64,000 bases of DNA from an uncultured Desulfatiglans sp. (GCA_900498135.1 LR026961.1:2053325-2117324), one strand, 5' to 3'; positions 53,740 through 63,242 are shown, counted from the first letter of the stretch. The notes: generated by a model not told the origin, from the letters alone. Numbers and translations are program-made.

Positions 53740-55497
53740 TTATCCAGGCCAGAAATCCTCATGTAATCGCGAAAGATTTTTGTTGAAATAAGGGTCGTTG
53801 TCAATCACGTGCTGCCATCTTTTTTTAAAAAGTGAAGTGTCTTGGCTGGATATCGCAAAATGTGCAGGCCTGGCAGCGATATGGTGCCTGAAAGTTGCGT
53901 ATGGGGTAGAAGTAATAAGGAAGCGCCGCTCGCGGAGCCGAAGGCAGTAATCAACATCCCAGCAATAGCTGTCATACTGTTCGTCGAAGCCGCCAAGTTC
54001 GAAAAAAAGGGATCGCCGGGTCATCATGCCGAGCCCCATTACGGCACTGTAGTTTGTGATCATACGTTTGATGCCGACGTACCCCACATCATCCGGAGTG
54101 GCTCGATTGGCGTAAGCGAAAAGGCCAAAAGGACCCAGGATGATGCCCGTTTGCTCGAGGAAACCATTTGGGTAAAAGACTTTGCCGCCAACGGCACCGA
54201 CCTCGGGACGCTGACCTTGCTCGAGCAGTGCGAAGTGTGTTTCGGAAGAGAGAAATTCCATGGTGTCGTCGAGGAAAAGGAGGAAATCTCCCCGAGCCTT
54301 TCGGGCCATCGCATTATAATAAGCCGAAACATTATTCGGGGCTTTTTCGGAAGATACAACATAGGTGAAAAGAATATTATGAACCATGCTTGTTTTGTCG
54401 GCTTCGGGGGTGGACGGATCCATACAGATGATTTCTCTCTCAGCACTCGGAATGAGGGCAGCGATGCTCCTGAAAAGTGGTAAGGGTCGAGCAGGATTGC
54501 CGGTTAGAAGAACGAGGATGCTTGTTGTATGGGGGCGCTTGATTTTTCTTCGAACACGGTAAACGCCTTTCCATGCATCGGGAGCGTGTTCGGCGGAGCC
54601 TTGGATCTCTCTACGGTGCAAGGCGTCATTGAGCGCAGCCAACCCTTTCACGAATACATGGGGTTTTGCCTCCGGCCCGCCGGCGATGGACCCTGCGCTG
54701 ATTCTCCAGTGGTAGAGGATTTTTGGAATGTGGTGAATATAACCGGTTCTTTCGACAGCCCGCAGAAGAAGATCATAGTCTTGCGATCCATCAAAACGAG
54801 TCCGGGTGCCTTCGAGGGCCCGAAAAAGACTGGATCGATAGAGCACGAAATGCATGACATAGTTGAAAGAGAGCGCCATATCGGGATTCCAGTCGGATTT
54901 GTACCAAGGCGAGCAGAATCGGCCCCTTTCATCGATTTTATCTTCATCACAATAAATGATATCTACTTCAGGATTGCGCGTTATGACCTGCGCATATTCC
55001 AATAAAGCGCTCGAATGCAGTTCATCATCCTGGTCCAGGACTCCAAAGTATGAACCGTTGGCCAATGTAGCGGCTTTGTTGATTGCGGCGGAGATCCCCT
55101 CGTTCATTTTGGAGAGAAGAACTTTGATGCGCGCATCCCCTTCCAGTTTATGGAACATACGGATGAGGTGTTCATCATTGGATCCATCATCGACAAGGCA
55201 GAGTTCCCAATTGGGGTAGCATTGTCTTTGAACGGACGAAACGGCCTTTTTGAGAAGCCCAAGATCGGGCTTATAGATGGGCATCAATACGCTCAGGAGA
55301 GGAGGATTTGGTATGTCCCAGAGCAGACGTAAAGCGGGGAAAGATCGATGTCCCTGTATGCCTGAAGGGTGAAGGATTCTTCTCAGAAATGGAGCGACCA
55401 CGTGCCGGTTGAAAGTTTCCTTAAAGCGAGAAAACGCGCGACTTCGCCTGAAGCGCCTGATGATACGTTTTTCCAGCAGTGGTCTGAAAGTGGTCAT
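53740..55497 (-). CDS. Tandem-GT2 glycosyltransferase
   Basis: 585 residues with two GT2 domains. The first (about 65-310) has LLSVLMPIYKPDLGLLKKAV, VDDGSNDEHLI, VLDQDDELH (metal site) and YCDEDKIDERG. The second (about 320-560) has LLFLDDTMEF, EVGAVGGKVFYPNGFLEQTG, MGLGMMTRRSLFFELGGFDE and YCWDVDYCLRLRERRF. This double domain order is common in large glycosyltransferases of O-antigen and S-layer glycan loci. The N-terminal half of domain 2 is divergent from the usual pattern, but its aspartates remain. Composition is less GC-rich than the housekeeping genes. The upstream neighbour is another GT2 gene. Confidence 0.88.
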   Translation of the reverse strand: MTTFRPLLEKRIIRRFRRSRAFSRFKETFNRHVVAPFLRRILHPSGIQGHRSFPALRLLWDIPNPPLLSVLMPIYKPDLGLLKKAVSSVQRQCYPNWELCLVDDGSNDEHLIRMFHKLEGDARIKVLLSKMNEGISAAINKAATLANGSYFGVLDQDDELHSSALLEYAQVITRNPEVDIIYCDEDKIDERGRFCSPWYKSDWNPDMALSFNYVMHFVLYRSSLFRALEGTRTRFDGSQDYDLLLRAVERTGYIHHIPKILYHWRISAGSIAGGPEAKPHVFVKGLAALNDALHRREIQGSAEHAPDAWKGVYRVRRKIKRPHTTSILVLLTGNPARPLPLFRSIAALIPSAEREIICMDPSTPEADKTSMVHNILFTYVVSSEKAPNNVSAYYNAMARKARGDFLLFLDDTMEFLSSETHFALLEQGQRPEVGAVGGKVFYPNGFLEQTGIILGPFGLFAYANRATPDDVGYVGIKRMITNYSAVMGLGMMTRRSLFFELGGFDEQYDSYCWDVDYCLRLRERRFLITSTPYATFRHHIAARPAHFAISSQDTSLFKKRWQHVIDNDPYFNKNLSRLHEDFWPG

Positions 55498-55597
55498 GAT
55501 TTCAAAAGGAAATACGGTTGTTTACTCCTTCAAAAGTTGTTTTTATAAAATGAGATCACAAAAAGGCATAAAGCAATCATTAATGGTACTAGATGGC

Positions 55598-56728
55598 TTA
55601 GGCGAGATCGCTAGTCAGAGAGCCAAACCGCCATGGCTTTTCCCCCGTTCTTGAAATTCTTACTTCGTGAGCGTGCCCATTCGATGGGGGTATGGGTTGG
55701 ATAAGGGTGTTATCCTCCAAGGTAGGAGAGTGAAGCTTCCTGCCGTCAATGCTGATATCATAATTGCAATCCAATGGTTCTGCTTTTAATTTGAGATTGC
55801 GCCAAAACTCTTTTTCATACCAAGGGAGATAAATTTTGCACGTTCCTTCAACAATTTGATCCCACCGGTGAAATCCATACAGTAGGCCTTCATAGGAGAC
55901 ATCTTGACGCTGGAAAAGCTTGCAATATGTAGATTTGAAAGGTGCGTAGACCTTATTATAAAACTGCCTGAATGCTTTTGTCGTTTTTGTTCGTTTGTTT
56001 AAAACGATTACATCGTAATCCATAAATTCAATGGTAACAAACGGGATAAAATGGTTATAAAGAAGCTCGATGCGGTATATTTCCCAATAACGCCTCATAC
56101 TGCAGCTTAATGTTTTAGTGCCCTCATAATAGCGCACAGCGGCCAATACTTCTGGTAGATAGAGAAATTTACCTCCCTTTTTAGCAAGCCTGCACCAAAG
56201 ATCCCAATCCATGGTGTATACCAAGGATGTGTTTATCATTCCAACTTCATCGTAGGCCCTACGTCTGACGAAACATGCCGGTTGGCAGATAATGCACGCC
56301 TTGTATATTTCGGAAATATCGCGGCAATGTTTTACAGAAGGATAATATGACAGAAAAAATCCTTCAGGAGTTACAAAGACCGCGTTGCCATAGATGACGT
56401 CTACATCTGGGTTCTTGTCGAAGCAATCAGCTACCTTTTTCAAGGTGTCAGGAAAATAGTAGTCATCTGCGTTGAGCCAGGCTACTATATCTCCGGATAC
56501 TCTATCAAATCCCTCTTTAATGGCGGCGGATTGCCCCCCGTCTTTCCCTGATCGCGAATAATTGATGATATCGGTGTAATGTTCGGCGACATGTGGAAAA
56601 CCGTCAGTGGACCCTCCATCCATCAAGGCGACCTCGAAAGGTGCCGTTTGATGCCGCAGGCTTTCGAGCGCGGTCGTGAGAAAACGGCTTTGGTTAAGGT
56701 TGGGAATGGTGATAGCGAAAGAAGTCAT
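55598..56728 (-). CDS. GT2 glycosyltransferase
   Basis: 376 residues. FAITIPNLNQSRFLTTALES, LMDGGSTDG, GGQSAAIKEGFDRVSGDIVA, WLNADDYYFPDTLKKVADCF (metal site NADD) and MDWDLWCRLAKKGG mark the same GT2 subgroup as the first gene of the window (positions 2-720). The C-terminal 150 residues are specific and unassigned. The gene is AT-richer than nearby housekeeping genes, as expected for the island. It is the first gene of the minus-strand glycan island and is separated from xthA by 206 bases with no gene. Confidence 0.88.
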   Translation of the reverse strand: MTSFAITIPNLNQSRFLTTALESLRHQTAPFEVALMDGGSTDGFPHVAEHYTDIINYSRSGKDGGQSAAIKEGFDRVSGDIVAWLNADDYYFPDTLKKVADCFDKNPDVDVIYGNAVFVTPEGFFLSYYPSVKHCRDISEIYKACIICQPACFVRRRAYDEVGMINTSLVYTMDWDLWCRLAKKGGKFLYLPEVLAAVRYYEGTKTLSCSMRRYWEIYRIELLYNHFIPFVTIEFMDYDVIVLNKRTKTTKAFRQFYNKVYAPFKSTYCKLFQRQDVSYEGLLYGFHRWDQIVEGTCKIYLPWYEKEFWRNLKLKAEPLDCNYDISIDGRKLHSPTLEDNTLIQPIPPSNGHAHEVRISRTGEKPWRFGSLTSDLA

Positions 56729-56934
56729 AGTTTCTTCACACTGTTATCGACTGCCCGCCAATAGAAGGCGCGCATCAGGAGCCTATCGGTATTGAATAGG
56801 GTATACATTTAGGCGGTCGGTGCCATTGAAACGATTTCCCACTTGGAATCGGCCACGCCAAACCATTCCACTAAGGAGAGAGATTCAGCAGTTCTCAGGG
56901 CGGACTCTCTCGAAGCTGTAGCACTTAGACATGC

Positions 56935-57708
56935 TCACCCTTCGAACTCAGCAACAAGGAAGGTGTGGTCCGATGGCTTTTCGGCGCTCCGCGCCTCGCG
57001 GTCGATCCAGACGTTTATGGCACGCTCCGCCATGGGGGGCGTGCCCAGGATATAATCGATGCGCCAGCCGATATTGCGTTTGAACCCGTTGGGCACCCGG
57101 TAATCCCAGAAGGTATACAGGCCGCCGCCCTCGTGAAACCGGCGCAGGAGGTCGGTGAGCCCCCAGTCGAGCAGGGCGCGCAGGCGTTTCTGCTCCTCCG
57201 GGTGAAAGCCGACCTGCCCGGCAAGGTGCTTTGGATCGTGGACATCCCGGTCGTCGAGCGCGACGTTGAAGTCCCCCACGACCAGGAGGGGGTCTGCGGG
57301 AGTGAAGCGCTCCCGGATGTAGGCCAGGAGATCCTCGAGCCATTGGAGTTTGTAGGCGAACTTGTCGCTGTCCGTCGAGAAACCTTGGGGGACATAGACA
57401 TTGACGAGGTGAAAATCACGGTAGCGGCCGCCGACGAAACGGGCCTCTTCGTCATCGGTGCCATAAAGGGCCGTGCGGATATCCTCGCCGGGGAGTTTGC
57501 TCAAGATTGCCACGCCGTTGTAAGTCTTCTGCCCTTTAAAAACCGAACGGTATCCAATTTCCTCGAAGGCCGCGGCTGGAAAATCCTTGTCCTGGACCTT
57601 GATTTCCTGCAGGCAAAGCATGTCCGGTTGCTGGTTTTCCATCCATTGGATGAGTGAGGGCAGCCGGACCCTGACGGAATTGGTGTTGAAGGTCGCGATC
57701 TTCATCAT
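56935..57708 (-). CDS. xthA: Exodeoxyribonuclease III
   Basis: 257 residues of the XthA/APE endonuclease-exonuclease-phosphatase family: IATFNTNSVRVRLP, LCLQEIKVQD (metal-binding Glu), YVPQGFSTDSDKF, LVVGDFNVALDDRDV (catalytic Asp/Asn), WRIDYILGTP and the catalytic His in SDHTFLVAEF. It cuts abasic sites and removes 3'-blocking groups in DNA repair. ATGATG lies on the metG stop codon: the first ATG shares ATGA with metG. It is the last gene of the tmk-holB-ricT-metG-xthA operon. Both AP-site enzymes of the window, nth and xthA, flank the glycan island. Confidence 0.95.
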   Translation of the reverse strand: MMKIATFNTNSVRVRLPSLIQWMENQQPDMLCLQEIKVQDKDFPAAAFEEIGYRSVFKGQKTYNGVAILSKLPGEDIRTALYGTDDEEARFVGGRYRDFHLVNVYVPQGFSTDSDKFAYKLQWLEDLLAYIRERFTPADPLLVVGDFNVALDDRDVHDPKHLAGQVGFHPEEQKRLRALLDWGLTDLLRRFHEGGGLYTFWDYRVPNGFKRNIGWRIDYILGTPPMAERAINVWIDREARSAEKPSDHTFLVAEFEG

Positions 57709-59615
57709 TTGACGCGTGTGCCGGGTTTCTTGGGGCGTTCGGGCAGGAGGATATGGAGGCCGCTTTCATCGGATGCGGCCAGGATCATCCCCTGCGATTC
57801 GACTCCCATCAAGGTGGCCGGCGCAAGGTTGGCGACGATAAGGACCTGTTTTCCAAGCAGGTCCTCGGGGCTGTAATGCTCCTTGATCCCGGCGACGACG
57901 GTGCGCTCCCCTCCGGCATCCACCGTCAGCTTGAGCAGTTTCTTCGACTTCGGGATCACCTCGGCGGTGAGGATAGTTCCAACCCTGAGGTCCACCTTTT
58001 CGAAGTCCTCATAGGAAATGACCGCTTTCTCGGGGAGGGGCCCGTCCTTTTTATCCGGTTTGGGCGCGCCCGCCGGTGTTTCTTTGCGCGCCTCGATTCG
58101 GGGGAAAAGGGCGGGGCCTGTGTGGATGGCCGAAAAGAGGTCCTTTTTGTCCCACCCCTCGAGTTCGGAGAGCGTCAGATCGCGGCCGGAGCGGGGAAGG
58201 CCGAGCTGCGCCTGGATCTTCTCGGCGGATTCGGGCATGAACGGCCAGAGCAGGCCCGAAACGATCCGGAGGGTTTCCAGGATGTGGGCGATGACGGTGC
58301 CGAGGCGCCCGCGGTCGGACTTGGCGAGCACCCAGGGCGCGGTTTCGTCGATGTATTTGTTCACCTGGTTGATGACCTCCCAGACCGCCATCAGGGCCTT
58401 GTGAAAGGAAGGCTCGAGCATGAAGGCGGTATAGCGGCCTACGACCGCAAGGGCATGGCCCTTCAGGGTGTCATCGATCGGCAGTGTCGGCCCCTGCGTG
58501 TCCGGGTACCGCCCGTCGAAGAATTTGTTGACCATCGTTGTGCTGCGGCTGACCAGGTTGCCGAGGTCATTGGCGAGATCCGCATTGACGCGCGCAATGA
58601 AGCCTTCTTCGCTGAAGTCGGAATCCAGCCCGAAAACCATCTCGCGCATCAGAAAATAACGAAAGGCGTCAAGGCCGTAGCGGTCCACCATGTCGAGGGG
58701 TTTCACTACGTTCCCCAAGCTTTTGGACATCTTGCCCTTGTCGATGATCCAGTAGCCGTGGACGTTCAGATGCCGGTAGGGTTCGATTCCGGCCGATTTC
58801 AGCATGCAGGGCCAATAGATGCCGTGCGGCTTCAGGATGTCTTTTGCGATGATGTGCTGAGCTGCGGGCCAGAAGGTCTTGAAGTCCTCCCCGTCGGGGT
58901 AGTCGAGGGCGGAGATGTAGTTGATCAAGGCGTCGAACCAGACATAGGTGACAAAACGGTCGTCGAAGGGCAGGGGGATGCCCCACTCGAGCCTGGATTT
59001 GGGGCGGGAGATGCAGAGATCCTCCAGCGGCTCCTTCAGGAACGAGAGCACCTCGTTTCGGTATCGTTCGGGACGGATGAAGTCAGGGTTCCGCTCGATA
59101 TGATCGATGAGCCAGTCCTGGTACCGGCTCATCCTGAAAAAATAATTGGCCTCCCGGATGACCTCTGGCGGGGTCTGATGATCGGGGCACTTTCCGTCTA
59201 CCAGTTCCCGCTCGGTGTAGAACCGCTCGCAGCCGTAGCAGTACAGGCCTTCGTATTCGCTGAAATAGATGTCTCCCCGATCTTTCACGCGCGTCAGGAT
59301 GCCCTGCACAACGGCTTTGTGCGCGGGGTCGGTGGTCCGAATGAAATGCGAATGAGAGATGTTCAGTTTGGGCCAGAGTAGGCGGAACATCGCGCTGATA
59401 CGGTCGACGTAATCAGCCGGGGATTCGCCCGCGGCCTCTGCGGCCTTCACGATCTTGTCTCCGTGCTCGTCCGTTCCGGTCAGGAAGAAGGTTTTTTCCC
59501 CGCGCAGGAGATGAAAGCGATTGAGCACGTCCGCCACGATCGTCGAGTAGGCGTGGCCGAGATGCGGCTCTGCGTTGACGTAGTAGATCGGTGTGGTGAT
59601 ATAAAAGGTCGACAC
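57705..59615 (-). CDS. metG: Methionyl-tRNA synthetase
   Basis: 636 residues. It has a HIGH motif (HLGH, 18-21), KMSKS (about 297-301), and a zinc knuckle CYGCERFYTE...CPDH in which the last ligand is histidine, as in the Thermus-type enzymes. A C-terminal tRNA-binding OB domain spans about residues 535-636 (FEKVDLRVGTILTAEVIPKS, GIKEHYSPEDLLGKQVLIVA). It charges initiator and elongator tRNA-Met. The gene follows ricT by 11 bases and overlaps xthA by 4 bases, so translation of the three is coupled. Confidence 0.97.
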   Translation of the reverse strand: MSTFYITTPIYYVNAEPHLGHAYSTIVADVLNRFHLLRGEKTFFLTGTDEHGDKIVKAAEAAGESPADYVDRISAMFRLLWPKLNISHSHFIRTTDPAHKAVVQGILTRVKDRGDIYFSEYEGLYCYGCERFYTERELVDGKCPDHQTPPEVIREANYFFRMSRYQDWLIDHIERNPDFIRPERYRNEVLSFLKEPLEDLCISRPKSRLEWGIPLPFDDRFVTYVWFDALINYISALDYPDGEDFKTFWPAAQHIIAKDILKPHGIYWPCMLKSAGIEPYRHLNVHGYWIIDKGKMSKSLGNVVKPLDMVDRYGLDAFRYFLMREMVFGLDSDFSEEGFIARVNADLANDLGNLVSRSTTMVNKFFDGRYPDTQGPTLPIDDTLKGHALAVVGRYTAFMLEPSFHKALMAVWEVINQVNKYIDETAPWVLAKSDRGRLGTVIAHILETLRIVSGLLWPFMPESAEKIQAQLGLPRSGRDLTLSELEGWDKKDLFSAIHTGPALFPRIEARKETPAGAPKPDKKDGPLPEKAVISYEDFEKVDLRVGTILTAEVIPKSKKLLKLTVDAGGERTVVAGIKEHYSPEDLLGKQVLIVANLAPATLMGVESQGMILAASDESGLHILLPERPKKPGTRVK

Positions 59616-59626
59616 GGTTATCCTGG

Positions 59627-60460
59627 TTACTCCTTTGGGGGTTTCTTCTTTTTTCTGAAGAGGCCGTCTTTCGTCAAATCGCCGATGCCCACTTCCATTT
59701 CTTCACCCGATTCGAGGACGACAGTCAGGGTCTCCATCAGCACGTTCTGCCGGACTACCCGCCCTTCGCCCTGGTCCGTAGAGACCTTTTTGCCGATCTT
59801 CGGCAGGTTCTTCTTCATCTTTTCATAGAAGGAGTGTTCGTAGGACAGACAGCACATGAGTCTTCCGCACATGCCCGAGATCTTGGTCGGATTGAGCGAG
59901 AGATTCTGTTCCTTGGCCATCTTGATGGTCACGGGCTCGAAGTTGCTGAGGAAGCTCGCGCAGCACAGCGGGCGGCCGCAGGTGCCGAGGCCGCCGACCA
60001 TCTTGGCCTGATGACGCACACCGATCTGGCGCATCTCGATTCGGGTGCGGAATTTCTTGACGAGGTCCTTGACCAGGGCACGAAAATCCACTCGTCCGTC
60101 CGCCGTGAAAAAAACGATGAATTTGCTGCCATCGAACCTGCGCTCCACGCCGACGAGGCACATGGGGAGTTCCCTGGCTTTTACCCGCTCGAGACAGGCT
60201 TCGTAAACCTCCCGCTCGAGACGCGCGTTCTCCTCGAAACGGCTGATCTCCTCGTCCGTGGCGAGCCGAAAGACCTTCTGCAGCGGCCTTGGAGGAAGCT
60301 GCGGCGGGCGGTTTCGCGGCTCCGTGCAAACGCATCCGACAGCTGGACCCTCTTCGGTCACTACCAGCACCTTGTCGCCCTTGCTCAAAACAAAGTGCCC
60401 CGATTCGAAGTCGTAGATCTTCCCGTCGGGTTTGAATTGGATGCCGACGATTTTGTTCAT
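59627..60460 (-). CDS. ricT: PSP1-domain protein RicT
   Basis: 277 residues from the ATG at 60460, which has AGGAAA 5 bases upstream; the frame is open to 60592 without a better start. The family motifs are clear: GPAVGCVC near the N-terminus, FTADGRVDFRALVKDLVKKF, GVRHQAKMVGGLGTCGRPLC, FEPVTIKMAKEQNLSLNPTK and GMCGRLMCCLSYE. The cysteine pairs bind iron-sulfur clusters in the Bacillus RicAFT (YaaT) complex that acts on mRNA processing. No RicA or RicF homologue is visible here, so the role in this organism is uncertain. The C-terminus is rich in lysine and glutamate. Position between holB and metG is the usual one. Confidence 0.93.
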   Translation of the reverse strand: MNKIVGIQFKPDGKIYDFESGHFVLSKGDKVLVVTEEGPAVGCVCTEPRNRPPQLPPRPLQKVFRLATDEEISRFEENARLEREVYEACLERVKARELPMCLVGVERRFDGSKFIVFFTADGRVDFRALVKDLVKKFRTRIEMRQIGVRHQAKMVGGLGTCGRPLCCASFLSNFEPVTIKMAKEQNLSLNPTKISGMCGRLMCCLSYEHSFYEKMKKNLPKIGKKVSTDQGEGRVVRQNVLMETLTVVLESGEEMEVGIGDLTKDGLFRKKKKPPKE

Positions 60461-60622
60461 CGCGTTTCCTGCCGTGTTATCGATGCTTTCCACATTGCCT
60501 TCGAGCCGCCGTTCAGGCGCCCCCGCGCTGAAGCGGCGTGTCTTCCCCGTGAATCGGCCATCTGCGTTTCCGAATCGGAAAGCCCCGGCCATCGGGCTTG
60601 GTTTCAGCGCGGAAGAAGGATT

Positions 60623-61651
60623 TCAAAGCGCCGTGGAGCATTTTCTCAGCCCGAAGATCAAATGGGTCAACACGAGGCCCGTGTTGCGATTTTTCAAGAT
60701 ATCGCGCCGCGCCCGGTCCAGTCTGAAGATGCTGTCCATCAAACCTGTTATTCTAAACTGTTCGGAGCTGTTTTTCAACTGCCGTAAAAAATCGCGATTG
60801 ATCAGGAGGTCATCGGGCGTATCCGTCCGCAGAAGCATCAAGTCACGGTACCAGGTCTCCCATACAGACAGAAGATCCTGCAGCCCCGGCAGATTGTTTT
60901 CCGAATTCTCGAGGCGCACCTTCGCATCCTCGGCGGCGCAGTCCGCTGCAAGCGAGAAAATGCCATCCACCGGCTTCGATGGGATCTCCATCAACTGGAG
61001 CAGCCAGTTTCTGCGTTTTTCGAGGAAGGGGCCCGCCACCATTTTCAGTGCCATGCCAAGGCTGCCACCGCAGATCGCAGCCGCGGTCCTCGCGGTTTCG
61101 GGTTCGGTTTGGCGATGTTGTGTCAGCCAGATTGCGATCTCCTGCGTATCGAGGGGCTGGAAGGCGATCCGCTGGCAGCGGGAAACGATGGTCGGGAGAA
61201 GGTCTCCTGGTTCGACGGCCTGCAGGATCAGAATATTGCGGGGAGGGGGCTCCTCGAGCGTTTTCAGGAAGGCGTTGGCGGCCTCCTCTGTCATGGCTTG
61301 CGCCTGCTGGACCACGCTGATGCGGTAGGGGGCCGAAACGGGGGCGAAGGCGAGTCTACGGTTCAGGCTGCGGATTTGATCGATCTTGATGTTTGCTCCT
61401 TCCGGCTGCACGAAGAGCAGATCCGGGTGGTTTCCGCCGAGGATCTGCCTGCAGGGTGCGCACCGTCCGCACCCTTTCTCTTCGGCCGGAGCAGCGCAAC
61501 TCAGGTGCATGGCCATGGCGCGTGCGGTAGAGGTCTTGCCGACGCCCCGGATGCCTGTGAAAAGGTAGGCATGGGGCATCTGATCCCGCTCCATGGCTTG
61601 ATGGAGCAAACGGATCGCCCTCGTTTGACCTATGATGTCGGAAAAAGACAT
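60623..61651 (-). CDS. holB: DNA polymerase III delta' subunit
   Basis: 342 residues of the clamp-loader AAA+ family. DIIGQTRAIRLLHQAM, an intact Walker A GIRGVGKTS (about 33-41), a zinc knuckle (CGRCAPCRQ), and EEAANAFLKTLEEPPPRNIL in the DEAD-box/sensor 1 area, with SRCQ as arginine-finger region. The E. coli delta' has lost ATP binding, but this protein keeps the P-loop. It helps load the sliding clamp. Its start overlaps the 3' end of tmk by 22 bases, the common order in many bacteria. Confidence 0.95.
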   Translation of the reverse strand: MSFSDIIGQTRAIRLLHQAMERDQMPHAYLFTGIRGVGKTSTARAMAMHLSCAAPAEEKGCGRCAPCRQILGGNHPDLLFVQPEGANIKIDQIRSLNRRLAFAPVSAPYRISVVQQAQAMTEEAANAFLKTLEEPPPRNILILQAVEPGDLLPTIVSRCQRIAFQPLDTQEIAIWLTQHRQTEPETARTAAAICGGSLGMALKMVAGPFLEKRRNWLLQLMEIPSKPVDGIFSLAADCAAEDAKVRLENSENNLPGLQDLLSVWETWYRDLMLLRTDTPDDLLINRDFLRQLKNSSEQFRITGLMDSIFRLDRARRDILKNRNTGLVLTHLIFGLRKCSTAL

Positions 61652-62313
61652 GGTTCCTTGTCTGGGAGAGCCGGCAACAGAGGAAGGATCATGGACCAGA
61701 TCTCGTTTTCCAGCCGTTCGATCGAAAGCATTCCGTCGAGGACGCGGAACCGCCCACCGAGCCCTTCCGAACGGGCGAGGGCTAGATAGCCCTCGCGGAC
61801 GGACTGGTGGAAGGCTTCGGATTCCTTTTCGAAGCGGTCTTGGCCCGAGAGGCCGGCAGGGTTCCCCTCTGCTTCCCGTTGCCGAGCTCGCGCCAGCGCT
61901 GCGCCGACGGGGCAGTCGAGAAGGAAAGTGATGTCCGGCGTGAGGCCGCGGGCGGCCGTACGATTCAGCGATGCCACGAAAAGGGGGTCCTGCCCCCTGG
62001 CGTACCCCTGGTAAACCGTGGTGGCGTCATAGAAGCGGTCGCAGACGATCCATCGGCCGGCTTCGCGGGCCGGGTCGATGACCTCGAAAACATGCTGCGC
62101 GCGATCGGCCTCGTAAAGAAAAAGCTCCGCCAACGGGGAGAGATCCCGGTTGCGCGCATCCAGCAGGATCCGCCGGATATCGCTGCCGATGCGCGTACCG
62201 CCGGGCTCGATCGTAAACAGGGTCGGAACATTGCGCTCCTCCAGGCGGCGGGCGAGTCGTTTGGCCTGGGTCGATTTGCCGCACCCCTCGATTCCTTCGA
62301 AGGTTATGAACAC
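61630..62313 (-). CDS. tmk: Thymidylate kinase
   Basis: 227 residues if translation starts at the GTG at 62313, which has AAAGGA eight bases upstream and begins directly before the P-loop strand. An ATG at 62349 and one at 62466 would add tails without homology. The P-loop is GIEGCGKST (7-15); GGTRIGSDIRRILLD, CDRFYDATTVYQGYARG and a LID region follow. It phosphorylates dTMP to dTDP. It leads the operon tmk-holB-ricT-metG-xthA, in which neighbouring genes overlap or nearly touch. Confidence 0.93.
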   Translation of the reverse strand: MFITFEGIEGCGKSTQAKRLARRLEERNVPTLFTIEPGGTRIGSDIRRILLDARNRDLSPLAELFLYEADRAQHVFEVIDPAREAGRWIVCDRFYDATTVYQGYARGQDPLFVASLNRTAARGLTPDITFLLDCPVGAALARARQREAEGNPAGLSGQDRFEKESEAFHQSVREGYLALARSEGLGGRFRVLDGMLSIERLENEIWSMILPLLPALPDKEPCLFPTS

Positions 62314-62362
62314 GGCCAAGGTCCTTTGTTTAAAGGTGGAGATTGACATCGAGATCGGCCGA

Positions 62363-62416
62363 ACCGGAATACGGCGTGAAGCGGTGGGCTGACCGGTGAA
62401 GCCGGTGAAGAAAAAG
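62363..62416 (-). repeat. Hairpin module (type II), copy F
   Basis: GAACCGGAATACGGCGTGAAG, then CGGTGGGCTGACCGGTGAAG and CCGGTGAAGAAAAAGCCCTC. It has the layout of the module in copy E, but the second hairpin is ACCGG-TGAAG-CCGGT in place of CACCC-GAA-GGGTG: both arms changed together. It lies just upstream of tmk. Confidence 0.65.
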
Positions 62417-62581
62417 CCCTCTTGATGATGAGAGGGAGTATAGGTCAAAAGGACACCGGCAGGCAAGGGGCAAAAGCAAGGCCTGGGAGGGCGGCCTTCG
62501 CTTGGCCGGCGCTAAAAGTGGGCATCCCGGTCGGTTTTGTAAGAGAAAGAGCCCGGGTTTACCTTCAAGGCATTTTCTCTA

Positions 62582-62609
62582 TTGACAAACTTTCAAAAGT
62601 GGCTACTAT
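62582..62609 (+). promoter_or_regulatory. Promoter of dksA
   Basis: TTGACA at 62582-62587, a 16-base spacer and TACTAT at 62604-62609. Transcription would start near 62617, leaving a leader of about 95 bases before the ATG at 62712. The whole gap 62314-62711 otherwise holds only the hairpin module at 62363. Confidence 0.65.
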
Positions 62610-62711
62610 TCCGACGCTTCGGGAACAACATTTATCATTTTAACATTTTTTACAGAGGTGTGATACTTGGCCGTACTTATCAAAGAGGGAATTTTTCCGG
62701 AGGGGGGCGCC

Positions 62712-63242
62712 ATGCAGGAAAGCAGGAAGGATTTCTTGGATCAACTCGAGCGCCGGAAGCTGGAGTACGAGGAGACCTTGCGGCAGTTGGTTGCCAACCA
62801 GAAGGACTTTTACGATCGCTTTTCGGATGACAACAGCAACGATGAAACCGACCATGCGCAGCGGGAGATTTCGGCCTGCAGCAATTACAGCCTGATCGAG
62901 CGGAAGACAAGGGAGTTGAAAAACATCGAGCGGCTGATCAGGAAGGTCATGAAGGATGAGAGTTTTGGCCTGTGTGAGGAATGCGGCGAGCAGATTCCCA
63001 TGGAAAGGCTTCTGATCGTGCCGGAGACCACACTCTGCGTGGTCTGCCAAAGCGACCTCGAAAAATTCTCCCACATGCGCGATTTGGCTGCCCACCGCTC
63101 CGGGCTTGGTAAAAAGCGTGAGTGGGATGATATCGGCTGGGTCGACGAGGTGGAGGATGATCTTTCCCTTTATGAGATGGATTTGAGCGCAGGAGTGGAT
63201 GGGGATGCAGCGGAGCTCGAGGAATCCACGCCGGACATGTGA
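62712..63242 (+). CDS. dksA: DksA/TraR-family RNA polymerase regulator
   Basis: 176 residues from the ATG at 62712, which has GGAGGGG about 6 bases upstream; a TTG at 62667 would add 15 residues. The long coiled coil (about 5-80) has the tip motif DxxDxA (D44, D47, A49), as in DksA, which enters the RNA polymerase secondary channel. The zinc finger has cysteines at about 88, 91, 109 and 112 (CEECGEQ, CVVCQ). The C-terminal 50 residues (REWDDIGWVDEVEDD and the acidic tail) are longer than in E. coli DksA and may be a species-specific addition. It should act with ppGpp in the stringent response. It faces the carboxylase gene. Confidence 0.9.
   Translation: MQESRKDFLDQLERRKLEYEETLRQLVANQKDFYDRFSDDNSNDETDHAQREISACSNYSLIERKTRELKNIERLIRKVMKDESFGLCEECGEQIPMERLLIVPETTLCVVCQSDLEKFSHMRDLAAHRSGLGKKREWDDIGWVDEVEDDLSLYEMDLSAGVDGDAAELEESTPDM

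Noticed and set aside
57753-59381. 542-codon open frame opposite metG
   Set aside because: metG is complete on the minus strand; the opposite translation has no family features.
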